Shown: in pieces, positions 1-8,946 of the stretch
How the letters are laid out: the number at the start of each line of letters is the position of its first letter
Numbering within the stretch: the first letter of the stretch is position 1
Source of the DNA: an uncultured Pelagibacteraceae bacterium
GTDB taxonomy: Bacteria; Pseudomonadota; Alphaproteobacteria; Pelagibacterales; Pelagibacteraceae
DNA: 43,029 nt
Direction of reading: 5' to 3'
Assembly (NCBI GenBank): GCA_902595595.1
Contig: CACJQX010000005.1
Coordinates: 1 to 43,029 of the forward strand
The notes under the pieces: generated by a model
The model's database searches: none
Seen by the model: only the letters and a program-made list of their open reading frames with translations
Told to the model about the DNA's origin: nothing
Translations under genes and position numbers: made by a program

Positions 1-597
1 ACCTTTCCAAAAAATAATATCTCCTTTTTTAAATAGTCTTTTCTTTGAATTCTTTTTTGTATATTTGATCTGATCTTTTGTATCTCTTGGATAAAACGAA
101 TTATTATAAAAATAAAATATTTGCAATAAGGCTGAACAATCAACACCTTTAAATGTTTTTCCACCCCAAACATATTTTACATCGAGAAATTTTTTAAATA
201 TTTTTGTAAAATTATTTTCTTTATGGTTTATTTTTTTAATATCTGCTTTTTTAATCCATTTATTTTTTTCAATTTTTACGTAATTTTTATTTTGTTCAAA
301 TACAGATAATTTGGATGCAAGTGGAAGCCAACTACTAGTTCTAATTCCAGGTTTTTTATAAATTTTTGCTTTTAGCGAACTGACTTTATAATTGGCACTA
401 AATTTTTCTATATATTTTGAATTTTTTATAAACCCCTTATAATTATCAAATAAAGTTTTAATTTTTATCCAATTTTTATTTTTTGCTAATATTTTGAATT
501 TTTCACCATATATAATTTGTGAAGTTACCTCAGATCTTTTCGAAGGATTTTTGTAAATATTCGAAAAATTACCTGTGAAATAAAAATTATTTTGCAC
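1..597 (-). CDS. NlpC/P60 cell-wall hydrolase with SH3-like domains, partial (C-terminus outside window)
   Basis: Partial gene, entering from its GTG (or TTG three bases upstream) and running off the left edge after about 199 residues. The first ~115 residues look like two bacterial SH3-type segments (motifs such as KNWIKIKTLF and KNYVKIEKNKWIKKADI). Then comes the start of an NlpC/P60 cysteine peptidase: YVWGGKTFKGVDCSALLQ, with the nucleophile Cys at about residue 154, and GDIIFW. The catalytic His lies beyond the window. The family cleaves D-glutamyl-diamino-acid bonds in peptidoglycan stem peptides. The start overlaps the stop of the AmpG-like gene upstream, so the two are probably co-transcribed, which fits murein turnover. 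No signal peptide is evident from this start. Family assignment is confident; the exact start is not. Confidence 0.82.
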   Translation of the reverse strand, partial: MQNNFYFTGNFSNIYKNPSKRSEVTSQIIYGEKFKILAKNKNWIKIKTLFDNYKGFIKNSKYIEKFSANYKVSSLKAKIYKKPGIRTSSWLPLASKLSVFEQNKNYVKIEKNKWIKKADIKKINHKENNFTKIFKKFLDVKYVWGGKTFKGVDCSALLQIFYFYNNSFYPRDTKDQIKYTKKNSKKRLFKKGDIIFWKG

Positions 598-1963
598 CAA
601 TTTTAATTTTGTTTTTAATTAACCACAAACAAATTAATGATGGTATCACCATTATAGTCGTTAAAACAAAAAATGTTCCCCAATCTCCGTTTAACCAGTC
701 AACTAGAGCTCCTGAGGATGAAGCTAAAGTAGTACGACCAGCTGTACCAATTGAAGCAAGCAATGCATATTGTGTGGCTGTATAAGTTCTATCAACTAGT
801 AATGATATAAATGCAACAAATGCTACAGTTGCAAAAGCTGCTGTGATATCATCAGCTATAACCGCAATTGCAAATAAAATTTCTGATTTTCCAGTCCATG
901 CTAAAACTGCAAATAAAAGATTGGTTATAGCCATTAACCCACCAGCAAAGAACATGGTTTTAATTGTTCCAGCTCTCATGGCCATTACTCCACCCAACAA
1001 AGTAAATACAACTGTTGTTATCCAGCCAAGTCCTTTTGAATAAATTGCAATTTGACCTTTGGAGAAACCAATTTCTTTATAAAAAACAATAGACATTCTT
1101 CCCATAAATGCCTCACCTATCTTAAACAAGAAAACAAATCCTAAAATTCCAGCTGCAATGGCAAAACCATTTTTTCTAAAAAAACTAATAATAGGTCCGC
1201 CTATAGTTCCTGTAAGATATGCGATAAAGTTTGTAATAATATTGCTAGATCCAAGTTTTCCTTCAATTAACTTGTCTGTTTCTCTCTGTTTTGTTTGTCT
1301 GTTTGTCTCTATAGGTTCATGAACAAACATTAATCCAATATTCATTAAAATTATTAAAATACCTAAAATTAAAAAAGTAGCTTGCCAGTAGTCAGCTACC
1401 CCTAGGTTTTCAAAAAATTCTGCTGTGAATAAAGCAACAACACCACCTAATTTATAACCTGTCCACCATCCAACAACAGCCATAGCTGCACCAGCAGCCA
1501 TTGATTTTCCTTCATTTTCATTTATCTGTTCAATTCTTAATGCATCTACAGTTATATCTTGGGTTGCTGACGCAATTGCAATAATTAAACCTACAGTAAT
1601 TAATAAAGCTAAATTTTCAGTTGGATTAATCACACTCCAAACAACAAGACTTAACAAAATAATTAATTGCATCAAAACTATCCATCCTCTTCTATGACCT
1701 AATTTTTTTGTTAGTATTGGAATTTGAATTCTATCTATAATGGGAGCCCACAAATAATTGAACGCGTATACTCCAAAAATTAAACCTGCCCATCCAATTG
1801 TTGATCTACTAAGACCTTCTTCTTTAAGCCAAAGACTCAAGCTGCTTGCAATTAATACCCATGGAAATCCACTTATTGCACCTAATAAAAGAATTCTTAC
1901 CATTCGAATATCTTTATAAACTGCAAGAGAATCAAGCCATGTTTGTTTCGTTGTTTCAGACAT
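587..1963 (-). CDS. ampG: AmpG-type MFS permease (muropeptide transporter)
   Basis: Predicted inner-membrane major-facilitator permease of 458 residues with about 12 hydrophobic segments. The stretch SATQDITVDALRIEQI is the hallmark of the AmpG/PAT branch, which imports GlcNAc-anhydroMurNAc muropeptides for recycling. I place the start at the ATG reading MSETTKQTW because a GGAG lies nine bases upstream (1973-1976). The alternative TTG 15 bases upstream would overlap trkH. The gene begins two bases after the trkH stop, and its own stop overlaps the start of the NlpC/P60 gene. AmgK- and MurU-like genes further right support a recycling role. Substrate is inferred; another PAT-family solute cannot be excluded. 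Confidence 0.8.
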   Translation of the reverse strand: MSETTKQTWLDSLAVYKDIRMVRILLLGAISGFPWVLIASSLSLWLKEEGLSRSTIGWAGLIFGVYAFNYLWAPIIDRIQIPILTKKLGHRRGWIVLMQLIILLSLVVWSVINPTENLALLITVGLIIAIASATQDITVDALRIEQINENEGKSMAAGAAMAVVGWWTGYKLGGVVALFTAEFFENLGVADYWQATFLILGILIILMNIGLMFVHEPIETNRQTKQRETDKLIEGKLGSSNIITNFIAYLTGTIGGPIISFFRKNGFAIAAGILGFVFLFKIGEAFMGRMSIVFYKEIGFSKGQIAIYSKGLGWITTVVFTLLGGVMAMRAGTIKTMFFAGGLMAITNLLFAVLAWTGKSEILFAIAVIADDITAAFATVAFVAFISLLVDRTYTATQYALLASIGTAGRTTLASSSGALVDWLNGDWGTFFVLTTIMVIPSLICLWLIKNKIKIGAK

Positions 1964-1965
1964 AA

Positions 1966-3405
1966 TTAATTTCTCCAAAAAGATGGTAAGAACAATACTA
2001 ATATTGCAAACAACTCAAGTCTACCTAAAATCATACCTACAGTTAAGATCCATTTAGAAATATCAGGCAAAGCTGAAAAATCTCCATTAGGCCCAATTAT
2101 AGGACCTAAACCTGGACCAACATTTGAGATTGATGTTGCTGCTCCAGAGATAGCGGTTATAAAATCGAGACCTGTTAATGACAATAATGCAGCTAATATA
2201 AAAAAAATAATAAAGTAAAAATAAATAAATGAAATTATTGATGCAATAAATTTATCATCAACAGACCCTTGATCGTATTTAATTATAAATATTCCCTTAG
2301 GATATATAATTTTTTTTAATTGATTTAATATAAATAAATATAGAATTTGAATTCTAAAAATTTTAACACCACAAGTAGTTGATCCAGCACACCCCCCAAT
2401 AAACATTAATACAAGAAATATTGTTATAGGAAAACTTCCCCAACCATCAAATTCAGCATTTACATAACCTGTTCCAGTTAATATTGAAATTGTATTAAAA
2501 AAAATAGATCTTAAACTAAAGTTTCCGTTATTATTAAATAATAAATAAATTGATAATATAATAACGCTTATAATTATTATTTTAATAAAAGTTCTGATTT
2601 GAATATCGTTTAAAAATATTTTTTTATTACCATTAATAAATTTAATATATGCAATAAATGGAATGCTTCCTAAAATTATAAAGATCATTGATGATATTTC
2701 TATAGGAACACTGTCAAAATATCCGATAGATTGATTATAATTAGAAAATCCACCTGTAGCTATAGTAGTCATAGAATGAGTTAAACTATCAAATTTTCCC
2801 ATTCCAAATATCCAATATGATAATGCACAAAGAGCAGTTAGACCTGAATAAATATAAATAAGTCTCAAAGCTATTTCTTTCGATTTAGGAAGAATTTTTT
2901 CAGATGAGTCGTTGCTAGAAATTTTAAATAATTGCATACCACCAACATTCATTATAGGCATTAGGGTGATTGCCATTACAATTATACCAATACCACCCAA
3001 CCACTGAAGTATTGCTCTCCATAATAGAATGCCTTTTGGTGTATTCTCTAAGTTTGAAATAATTGTAGATCCAGTTGTTGTAATACCAGACATGCTCTCA
3101 AAAAAAGCATCAGTAATTGAAAGCTCCATAGTCGAAAATATAAATGGTAAAGATCCAAAAATAGCAATACTTAACCACGATAAAGCAGTTAATAAAAATG
3201 CTTGTTGTAAATTTAACTTTTTGTCGTGGTCAAGATTTGAAAGAAAAAATAATGATCCAAAAATTATGGTAACAATAGATGCGCCAAAAAATGATGAATC
3301 TATTTCAGAATAAATAAATTGAGCAATTATAGGGATGAACATTGAGACCCCTAAAATAATTTGTAAAATTCCTAGCGTTAAAAAAACAGTTTTATAATTA
3401 GACAT
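1966..3405 (-). CDS. trkH: Trk-type potassium uptake protein TrkH
   Basis: Polytopic inner-membrane protein of 479 residues, the normal TrkH length. It carries the four degenerate pore loops that build the K+ filter (around TTTGST, ATGGFSN, TGTGYVN and SNVGPGLG) and the intramembrane gating loop GGCAGSTTCG. TrkH is the ion-conducting subunit of Trk; its gating partner TrkA is not in this window. It is the first gene of a minus-strand run with ampG and the NlpC/P60 gene, diverging from lysK across a 91-base spacer. The function is confidently assigned from the pore motifs. Confidence 0.92.
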   Translation of the reverse strand: MSNYKTVFLTLGILQIILGVSMFIPIIAQFIYSEIDSSFFGASIVTIIFGSLFFLSNLDHDKKLNLQQAFLLTALSWLSIAIFGSLPFIFSTMELSITDAFFESMSGITTTGSTIISNLENTPKGILLWRAILQWLGGIGIIVMAITLMPIMNVGGMQLFKISSNDSSEKILPKSKEIALRLIYIYSGLTALCALSYWIFGMGKFDSLTHSMTTIATGGFSNYNQSIGYFDSVPIEISSMIFIILGSIPFIAYIKFINGNKKIFLNDIQIRTFIKIIIISVIILSIYLLFNNNGNFSLRSIFFNTISILTGTGYVNAEFDGWGSFPITIFLVLMFIGGCAGSTTCGVKIFRIQILYLFILNQLKKIIYPKGIFIIKYDQGSVDDKFIASIISFIYFYFIIFFILAALLSLTGLDFITAISGAATSISNVGPGLGPIIGPNGDFSALPDISKWILTVGMILGRLELFAILVLFLPSFWRN

Positions 3406-3496
3406 TTTGAAAGAACATTATTTTATGGTAAATAAATTTCAACTCTATAAGAATTAATAAAATCGCCAATTTAAGATTTTTATAAAAGATATATTC

Positions 3497-5059
3497 GTGA
3501 TTAAAAAAGAAATTTTAGACAAAACAAGTGCTTGGCCTTTCGTTGAAGCAAAAAAAATGCTTCGTGAGAGAAAATCATTTATTGATAAAAAAGGGAAAAT
3601 TACTCTTCAAACAGGATATGGTCCAAGTGGCCTTCCGCATATCGGAACATTTGGTGAAGTTGCAAGGACTTCAATGATGGTGAATGCCTTAAAGCAACTT
3701 ACAGATTTACCAACTGAGATAATTACTTTTTCTGATGATATGGATGGTTTAAGAAAAGTTCCTGATAATGTTCCTAATCAGGAATTACTAAACAAAAACT
3801 TACATAAACCATTAACACAAGTTCCTGATCCATTTGAAAAATTTGCAAGTTTTGGAGAGCATAATAATGAAATGTTAAAAGATTTTTTAAATAGTTTTAA
3901 TTTTAAATACAGTTTTAAAAGTTCGACATCTTTATACAAAGGTGGTTTTTTCAACCCAACTTTAAAAATTATTTTAGAAAATTATGATGGTATAATGAAC
4001 ATTATACTTCCAACTTTAGGCAAAGAACGTCAACAAACTTACTGCCCTTTTTTACCTATTTGTCCAGATACAGGTCATGTCCTCGAAATTCCAGTTATAG
4101 AAATTGATAAAAAAAATTCTAAAATAATTTTTGATAATAAAGGTAAAAAATTAGAATCTAGTATTTTGGATGGAAATTGTAAATTACAATGGAAAGTTGA
4201 TTGGGCAATGAGATGGTATGCTCTAGATATAGATTTTGAAATGTATGGAAAAGACCTTATTGAGAGTGCAATTTTATCGACCAAAATAATAAATTTAATT
4301 GGTAAAAAACATCCATCTGGATTTGCTTATGAATTATTTCTTGATGAAAAGGGTGAAAAAATTTCAAAATCAAAAGGAAATGGTATTACTATCGACCAAT
4401 GGTTAAAATATGCTTCACCCGAAAGCTTATCTTTATATATGTATCAAAATCCAAAAAGAGCAAAAAAACTTTATAAAGAAATAGTGCCTAAAGCTGTAGA
4501 TGAATACCTTGATAATATTGAAAAATCAAAAACACAAACAGAACAACAATTAGTAATGAATCCTGTTTGGCATGTTCATAATGGAAACATTCCAAAAGAA
4601 GAGATGATTATGACTTTTTCTATGTTGTTGAATTTAGTTGAAACAAGTAATGCTGATAACAAAGATTTATTATGGAAGTTTGTTAAAAAATATAAAACTA
4701 ACATTCATGAAAAAAACTTTCCAATTTTTGATGGACTAGTTGGTTATGCAATCAAGTATTTTAATGATGTTATTAAGGCCCAAAAAAAATATAAAAATCC
4801 ATCTGAAAATGAAAAATTAGCTCTACAAGCTTTAGTTAAAACTTTAGAGCAATGTAATGATCAGATGTCTCCAGAGGATATACAAACACTAATTTATTCA
4901 ACAGGTAAAGAAAATGGGTATGCAGAAAACTTAAGAGATTGGTTTAAGTTAATTTATGAAGTGGTGTTTGGAGATGAAAATGGACCTAGAATGGGTTTTT
5001 TTATAAGTTTTTTCGGTGTTAACGAAACAAAAGAATTGATAATTAGTAAATTGAAATAA
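3497..5059 (+). CDS. lysK: Lysyl-tRNA synthetase, class I
   Basis: Charges tRNA-Lys with lysine in the cytoplasm. It is the class I form (520 residues), typical of archaea and many Alphaproteobacteria and unrelated to class II LysS. Motifs: HIGH-type PHIGT at residues 47-51 and KMSKS-type KISKS at 288-292. The start is GTG, with no clear Shine-Dalgarno sequence. The last base of its stop codon is the first base of the pyrD ATG, so the two are translationally coupled. The C-terminal part resembles the alpha-helical anticodon-binding region of the family. This enzyme class is one clue to the alphaproteobacterial origin. Confidence 0.95.
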   Translation: MIKKEILDKTSAWPFVEAKKMLRERKSFIDKKGKITLQTGYGPSGLPHIGTFGEVARTSMMVNALKQLTDLPTEIITFSDDMDGLRKVPDNVPNQELLNKNLHKPLTQVPDPFEKFASFGEHNNEMLKDFLNSFNFKYSFKSSTSLYKGGFFNPTLKIILENYDGIMNIILPTLGKERQQTYCPFLPICPDTGHVLEIPVIEIDKKNSKIIFDNKGKKLESSILDGNCKLQWKVDWAMRWYALDIDFEMYGKDLIESAILSTKIINLIGKKHPSGFAYELFLDEKGEKISKSKGNGITIDQWLKYASPESLSLYMYQNPKRAKKLYKEIVPKAVDEYLDNIEKSKTQTEQQLVMNPVWHVHNGNIPKEEMIMTFSMLLNLVETSNADNKDLLWKFVKKYKTNIHEKNFPIFDGLVGYAIKYFNDVIKAQKKYKNPSENEKLALQALVKTLEQCNDQMSPEDIQTLIYSTGKENGYAENLRDWFKLIYEVVFGDENGPRMGFFISFFGVNETKELIISKLK

Positions 5060-6110
5060 TGTATTCAAATTTAAGATCTTTAATATTTAAAATAGATCCT
5101 GAAAGAGCACATTTTTTAGCAATTCAATCACTCAAACTCAATTTAGTTTCAAATATATTTGATGAAACCAAAAATGATCCCCTTTTAAAAACCAAATTAT
5201 TTAATCAAGATCTTGATAATCCTATCGGTATTGCAGCAGGTTTTGATAAGAATGCAGAGGTATATAACCCTTTATTTAAATTGGGTTTTGGATTTGTTGA
5301 AGTAGGTACAGTTACACCATTAAAACAATATGGAAATGAAAAACCAAGAGTATTTAGATTGGTAGAAGATCAAGCATTAATTAATAGGTTAGGTTTTAAT
5401 AATCATGGATCAGATACAATATTAAACAGAATAAAATCTAATAAAAAACTAGGTGTGCTAGGTGTAAATGTGGGTCCAAACAAAGATTCTAATGATAGAT
5501 TGAATGATTATTTAATTGGATTAGAAAAATTTTCTGAAGTTGCAGATTATATTACAATCAATATTTCTTCACCAAATACTGAAAATCTCAGAAACTTTCA
5601 TGATGAGAATAAATTAAAAGAGTTATTAAAATCTATCTCAGAGAAAAAAAACAATTAAACACTGAAATTCCTATAGCTGTAAAGATTTCACCAGATATAA
5701 ATGAAAATCAAATTGACTTAATTTCAGAAATACTTTTAGAAAATGAAATAAGCGCAATAATAATTTCAAATACTTCCGAAGCTTCTCGGGAAACACTTCA
5801 AAATATACAGAGACATCAAAAAGGTGGTTTATCTGGAAAACCTATTGAAAAAAAATCAAATCTTTTAATAAGTAAATTCTACAATTTAATAAAAGGTAAA
5901 ATTAAAATAATTGGAGTAGGAGGCGTAGACTCTGGTAAAGCAGCTTATGACAAGTTTTTATTAGGAGCAGATTATGTTCAGTTGTATACCGGCATGGTAT
6001 TTCAAGGACCCAATATTGCTGGGATGATTAAAAAGGACCTAAAAGAATTACTAATAAGAGATGGTGTCAAAAATTTCACAGAAATTGTGGGAAATAAAAC
6101 TGTTTCTTAA
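5059..6110 (+). pseudogene. pyrD: Dihydroorotate dehydrogenase (class 2, quinone-linked), frameshifted
   Basis: Oxidises dihydroorotate to orotate with FMN and quinone, the fourth step of UMP synthesis. The first 199 residues are in one frame and include AAGFDKNAE, GFVEVGTVTP and NISSPNTENLR with the catalytic Ser at about 171. That frame stops at 5656-5658. The rest follows in another frame with intact family motifs: VKISPDI, IISNTS, GGLSGKP, GVGGV and GADYVQLYTG, ending at 6110. The break sits in eight consecutive A at 5644-5651; one more A would give a normal protein of 350 residues (E. coli PyrD is 336). It could be a sequencing indel, a true mutation, or slippage on the A-run. The undisturbed downstream motifs argue against a long-dead gene. 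Confidence 0.88.
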
Positions 6111-6120
6111 ATGTATTAAA

Positions 6121-6150
6121 CTTGACGCCTTCAATATCTCCCCTTATATA
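6121..6150 (+). promoter_or_regulatory. Predicted rpmB promoter
   Basis: CTTGACG (with TTGACG at 6122-6127) and TATATA at 6145-6150, separated by 17 bases, fit the alphaproteobacterial housekeeping pattern CTTGAC-N17-TATAT very well. Transcription would begin near 6157, only about six bases before the rpmB ATG, so the leader has no room for a Shine-Dalgarno site. Prediction from sequence only. Confidence 0.6.
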
Positions 6151-6162
6151 GGCACTGTTATT

Positions 6163-6474
6163 ATGTCAAAAAAATGCGAACTTACCGGTAAAATTCCTAT
6201 GAAAGGTCATAATGTTAGTCATGCTAACAACAAGACTAAAAGAAGATTTTTACCAAATCTTAAAAAAGTAAAATTTACAAGTGAGCTTACTGGTAGAAGT
6301 TTAAAACTTACTGTAAGCAACTCAGGTGTAAGGTCAGTTGACAAAAAAGGTAGTTTTGATGAATTTTTAAAAACTGTAAAAAATAAAAATTTATCTCCTA
6401 GATTAAAAAAGTTAAAAAAAGTAGTTTTAATTAAATCCCCTTTTAAAAAGAAACCTGTAGCTAAATCAGCTTAA
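6163..6474 (+). CDS. rpmB: 50S ribosomal protein L28
   Basis: Ribosomal large-subunit protein of 103 residues. The start is the ATG reading [10 protein letters not shown], the usual L28 N-terminus. The open frame extends upstream into the end of pyrD, but that extension lacks L28 similarity and contains the predicted promoter. The body shows the family pattern [19 protein letters not shown] followed by a basic tail, longer than the E. coli protein of about 78 residues as is usual in Alphaproteobacteria. Its stop shares one base with the ATG of the next gene (TAATG), so the transporter is probably translated from the same mRNA. Confidence 0.95.
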   Translation: MSKKCELTGKIPMKGHNVSHANNKTKRRFLPNLKKVKFTSELTGRSLKLTVSNSGVRSVDKKGSFDEFLKTVKNKNLSPRLKKLKKVVLIKSPFKKKPVAKSA

Positions 6475-7028
6475 TGAACAAATTATTTATCACCCTGTCA
6501 ATAATGATGGGAGTTGTTGTACTATCTTCTAATTATTTAGTTCAGTTCCCAATAAACTATTTTGGATTAAATGAGATTTTAACTTATGGAGCTTTTAGTT
6601 ACCCAATAGCTTTTTTAATAACAGATTTAGCAAATAGGTCGTATGGAAAATTATTAGCAAGGCAAATTGTATATTTGGGCTTTTTAATAGGAATTATATT
6701 TACATTGTTATTCTCAACTGATTTTGCAGATTTAATTTCTGTTAGAATTGCAATAGGATCAGGGGTAGCTTTTATTACTGCTCAGTTGTTAGATATTCAA
6801 ATTTTTGATCGATTAAGAAAAAAAGAGTGGTTTGTAGCTCCACTTACTTCATCTTTGATTGGATCAACAGTTGACACATTTTTATTTTTCTCAATATCAT
6901 TTTATGCAACAGGGGTACCTTGGGTTACTTTATCTCTGGGAGATTTAGCGGTAAAAGTTTTAGTTGCTGTAATAATGTTGATACCGTTTAGAATGTTATT
7001 GAAAATTATTAAACCAATTAAAGTTTAA
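6474..7028 (+). CDS. yhhQ: Queuosine-precursor transporter, YhhQ/VUT family
   Basis: Small integral membrane protein of 184 residues with about six hydrophobic helices. The sequence SYPIAFLITDLANRSYG is the conserved signature of the YhhQ (COG1738) family, whose members import 7-deazaguanine precursors (preQ0/preQ1) for queuosine in tRNA. It is coupled to rpmB by a one-base stop/start overlap and converges on the ureohydrolase gene, with the two 3' ends overlapping by four bases. Importing the precursor would spare de novo synthesis. The family is clear; the transported molecule is inferred from characterised relatives. Confidence 0.82.
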   Translation: MNKLFITLSIMMGVVVLSSNYLVQFPINYFGLNEILTYGAFSYPIAFLITDLANRSYGKLLARQIVYLGFLIGIIFTLLFSTDFADLISVRIAIGSGVAFITAQLLDIQIFDRLRKKEWFVAPLTSSLIGSTVDTFLFFSISFYATGVPWVTLSLGDLAVKVLVAVIMLIPFRMLLKIIKPIKV

Positions 7029-7900
7029 TATAAAAATTTATAAGACAGAATTTTATAAGCTAGCTTTGCAACAAGAAAATTATAAGAATTAAATCCTTTA
7101 ATTGGAGACAGTTCATTAATATCTGCACCAACAATTTTCGAGTTTTTAGCTGCAATCCTTATTATATCCAATGTTTCATCCCACAAAAGTCCTCCTGGTT
7201 CAGGTGTGCCAGTTGCAGGCATAATGCTTGAATCTAGTCCGTCTACATCAAATGTAAGATAAACAGTTTTATTTTTAATTAGTTTTTTAAATTTAGACAA
7301 ATTCCATTTTTTTTTATCTTTCGCCCAATAAATATTTATTCTTGAAGAATTCTTTTTTAAAAATGGGATTTCACTTTCCGAGATATTTCTTATGCCAAAT
7401 GAAATTAACGAAACGTTTTTATAATCTAGACACCTTCTAATTGCTGAAGCATGTGAAAATTTTTCTCCATTATAACTTTGACGTAAATCTGCATGAGCAT
7501 CAAAATGTAACAGACAAATGTTTTTATATTTTTTAGTAAAAGGAACAATACATCCAGGAGTTATTGAATGCTCTCCGCCTAAAGTCATTGGGAAAAGTTT
7601 TTTATCTAAAATTTCTTTATTAATATTAGAGATTTTATTCAGGGCTTTTTTGATATTTTTATCGATTTTAAATGGTTTTAAAGTTTTAATACCTATTTTT
7701 TTATAAGGTTCACAATTAAGCTCTTCATCATATAACTCAACTTGATGAGATGCTTTTATAATTTCTTTAGGTCCATTTTTTGTTCCTCCCCCATAACTGA
7801 CAGTTTTTTCTAAACCAAATGGAACAATTACAGCTTTTTCTTTAAAGCTAAATTTATTATCAATTCCTAAAAACCCGTTTTTATTTGAAAGATATTTCAA
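7025..7900 (-). CDS. speB: Agmatinase-family ureohydrolase
   Basis: Mn-dependent ureohydrolase of 291 residues. All family metal-binding motifs are present: GGEHSITPG, HFDAHADLR, TFDVDGLD and the late TPEPGG. Agmatinase converts agmatine to putrescine and urea, but relatives act on guanidinobutyrate or other guanidino compounds, and the sequence alone does not settle this. The start is TTG, two bases after the stop of the deoxyhypusine-synthase-like gene; there is no suitable nearby ATG. It is the last gene of a three-gene polyamine operon and overlaps the end of the convergent yhhQ. No arginine decarboxylase is seen here to supply agmatine. Confidence 0.85.
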   Translation of the reverse strand: MKYLSNKNGFLGIDNKFSFKEKAVIVPFGLEKTVSYGGGTKNGPKEIIKASHQVELYDEELNCEPYKKIGIKTLKPFKIDKNIKKALNKISNINKEILDKKLFPMTLGGEHSITPGCIVPFTKKYKNICLLHFDAHADLRQSYNGEKFSHASAIRRCLDYKNVSLISFGIRNISESEIPFLKKNSSRINIYWAKDKKKWNLSKFKKLIKNKTVYLTFDVDGLDSSIMPATGTPEPGGLLWDETLDIIRIAAKNSKIVGADINELSPIKGFNSYNFLVAKLAYKILSYKFLY

Positions 7901-7902
7901 TT

Positions 7903-8946
7903 TTATTCAAAAATTTTAGTAAAGTTTTTTCTTGTTCTATTTTTCCACTCACCCTTATGATAAGCATCACTTGCTATCAATGGTAAAACACTAGTTGCTT
8001 CTGCAAACACCATCTGTTCTTTTGTAATATCTACTTTTCCCCATGAGCTTGCTTCTTTTAATGTGGAGCTACTACAAGCACCGTCTCTACTATCAGCAAC
8101 AGTAATTTGAACAGCATATTTATGCATGTCTACATCTTTTCCTAATAGTTCAGCACAAATTACAGTATCTTGAATAAAGTTTTTAGGCACACCTCCACCA
8201 ATCATAAATAATCCAGAACCTTTAGATTTGATTTTAATTTCTGTTAGTTCTCTAAATTCTCTAACCGAGTCTATCGTCATATGTTTTTTTGGATTTTGTT
8301 CTTGATGCATAACTAACCCGAATCCTGCACTTGAGTCAGTAAAAGCAGGGCAGAAAATAGGAACATTATTGTTAAAAGCAGTTTCAATTAATGAGTCTTT
8401 TTTCTTTGAGTTATTTTTTAAATATTTTCCCATTTCATAAATGAATTCTCTTGAAGTATAGCTTCTCGCTTCTAAGTTATTTGCGATTTCACATATGATT
8501 TTATCACACATTTGAAGCTCTTCTTCATCTATGTAGGTATCGTAAATTCTATCTATATAGTTATTCCTCAGCTCAGTATCATCTTGAAATTGTGAACCTT
8601 GATAATGCTTAAAACCAAGAGCCTCAAAAAAATCCATATCTACTATTGAGGCACCTGTTGCAACGATTGCATCTACCATATTATATTTAACTAAATCTTT
8701 ATAAATATTCATGCATCCAGCTGCCGAAGTAGAGCCCGCTAAAGTAAGGAAAATTGTACATTCTTTATCTTTAAGCATCTCGTTATAAATATTAGCAGCA
8801 TTTGCTGTTTCTCTAGAAACAAATGACATTTTTTCCATTGAGGAAATAATTTTTCTACTATCAAAAGAAGTTATATCGATGTGTTCAACAGGATTTTTTA
8901 AGAAATCTCTTTTACTGTTATGACCTGGATTTTTTTGACCTGACAT
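7903..8946 (-). CDS. Deoxyhypusine synthase-like protein (probable homospermidine/polyamine enzyme)
   Basis: A 347-residue member of the deoxyhypusine synthase family. Visible landmarks are the NAD-fold segments LTLAGSTSAAG and AIVATGASIVD, and ASSWGKVD with Lys at about residue 304, which corresponds to the lysine that forms the enzyme-aminobutyl intermediate in eukaryotic DHS. Bacteria lack eIF5A, so protein hypusination is not expected. Related enzymes transfer the aminobutyl group of spermidine to putrescine to give homospermidine. Its position between an ornithine/lysine decarboxylase (one-base TAATG overlap) and an agmatinase-family enzyme (two-base gap) strongly suggests polyamine synthesis. 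The exact acceptor is unknown. Confidence 0.82.
   Translation of the reverse strand: MSGQKNPGHNSKRDFLKNPVEHIDITSFDSRKIISSMEKMSFVSRETANAANIYNEMLKDKECTIFLTLAGSTSAAGCMNIYKDLVKYNMVDAIVATGASIVDMDFFEALGFKHYQGSQFQDDTELRNNYIDRIYDTYIDEEELQMCDKIICEIANNLEARSYTSREFIYEMGKYLKNNSKKKDSLIETAFNNNVPIFCPAFTDSSAGFGLVMHQEQNPKKHMTIDSVREFRELTEIKIKSKGSGLFMIGGGVPKNFIQDTVICAELLGKDVDMHKYAVQITVADSRDGACSSSTLKEASSWGKVDITKEQMVFAEATSVLPLIASDAYHKGEWKNRTRKNFTKIFE

Noticed and set aside
843..1043. Plus-strand open frame inside the ampG gene (and similar antisense frames elsewhere)
   Set aside because: It mirrors a conserved membrane-protein gene on the other strand and shows no family motif or ribosome site; the same holds for the other short antisense frames, for example within lysK, polA, chvI, the RND pump and the ABC genes.
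6061..6162. Longer N-terminus for ribosomal protein L28
   Set aside because: It overlaps the end of pyrD and the predicted promoter, and L28 proteins begin at the internal MSKKC.
7903..8946. True deoxyhypusine synthase acting on eIF5A
   Set aside because: Bacteria lack eIF5A; the polyamine operon context gives a simpler role.
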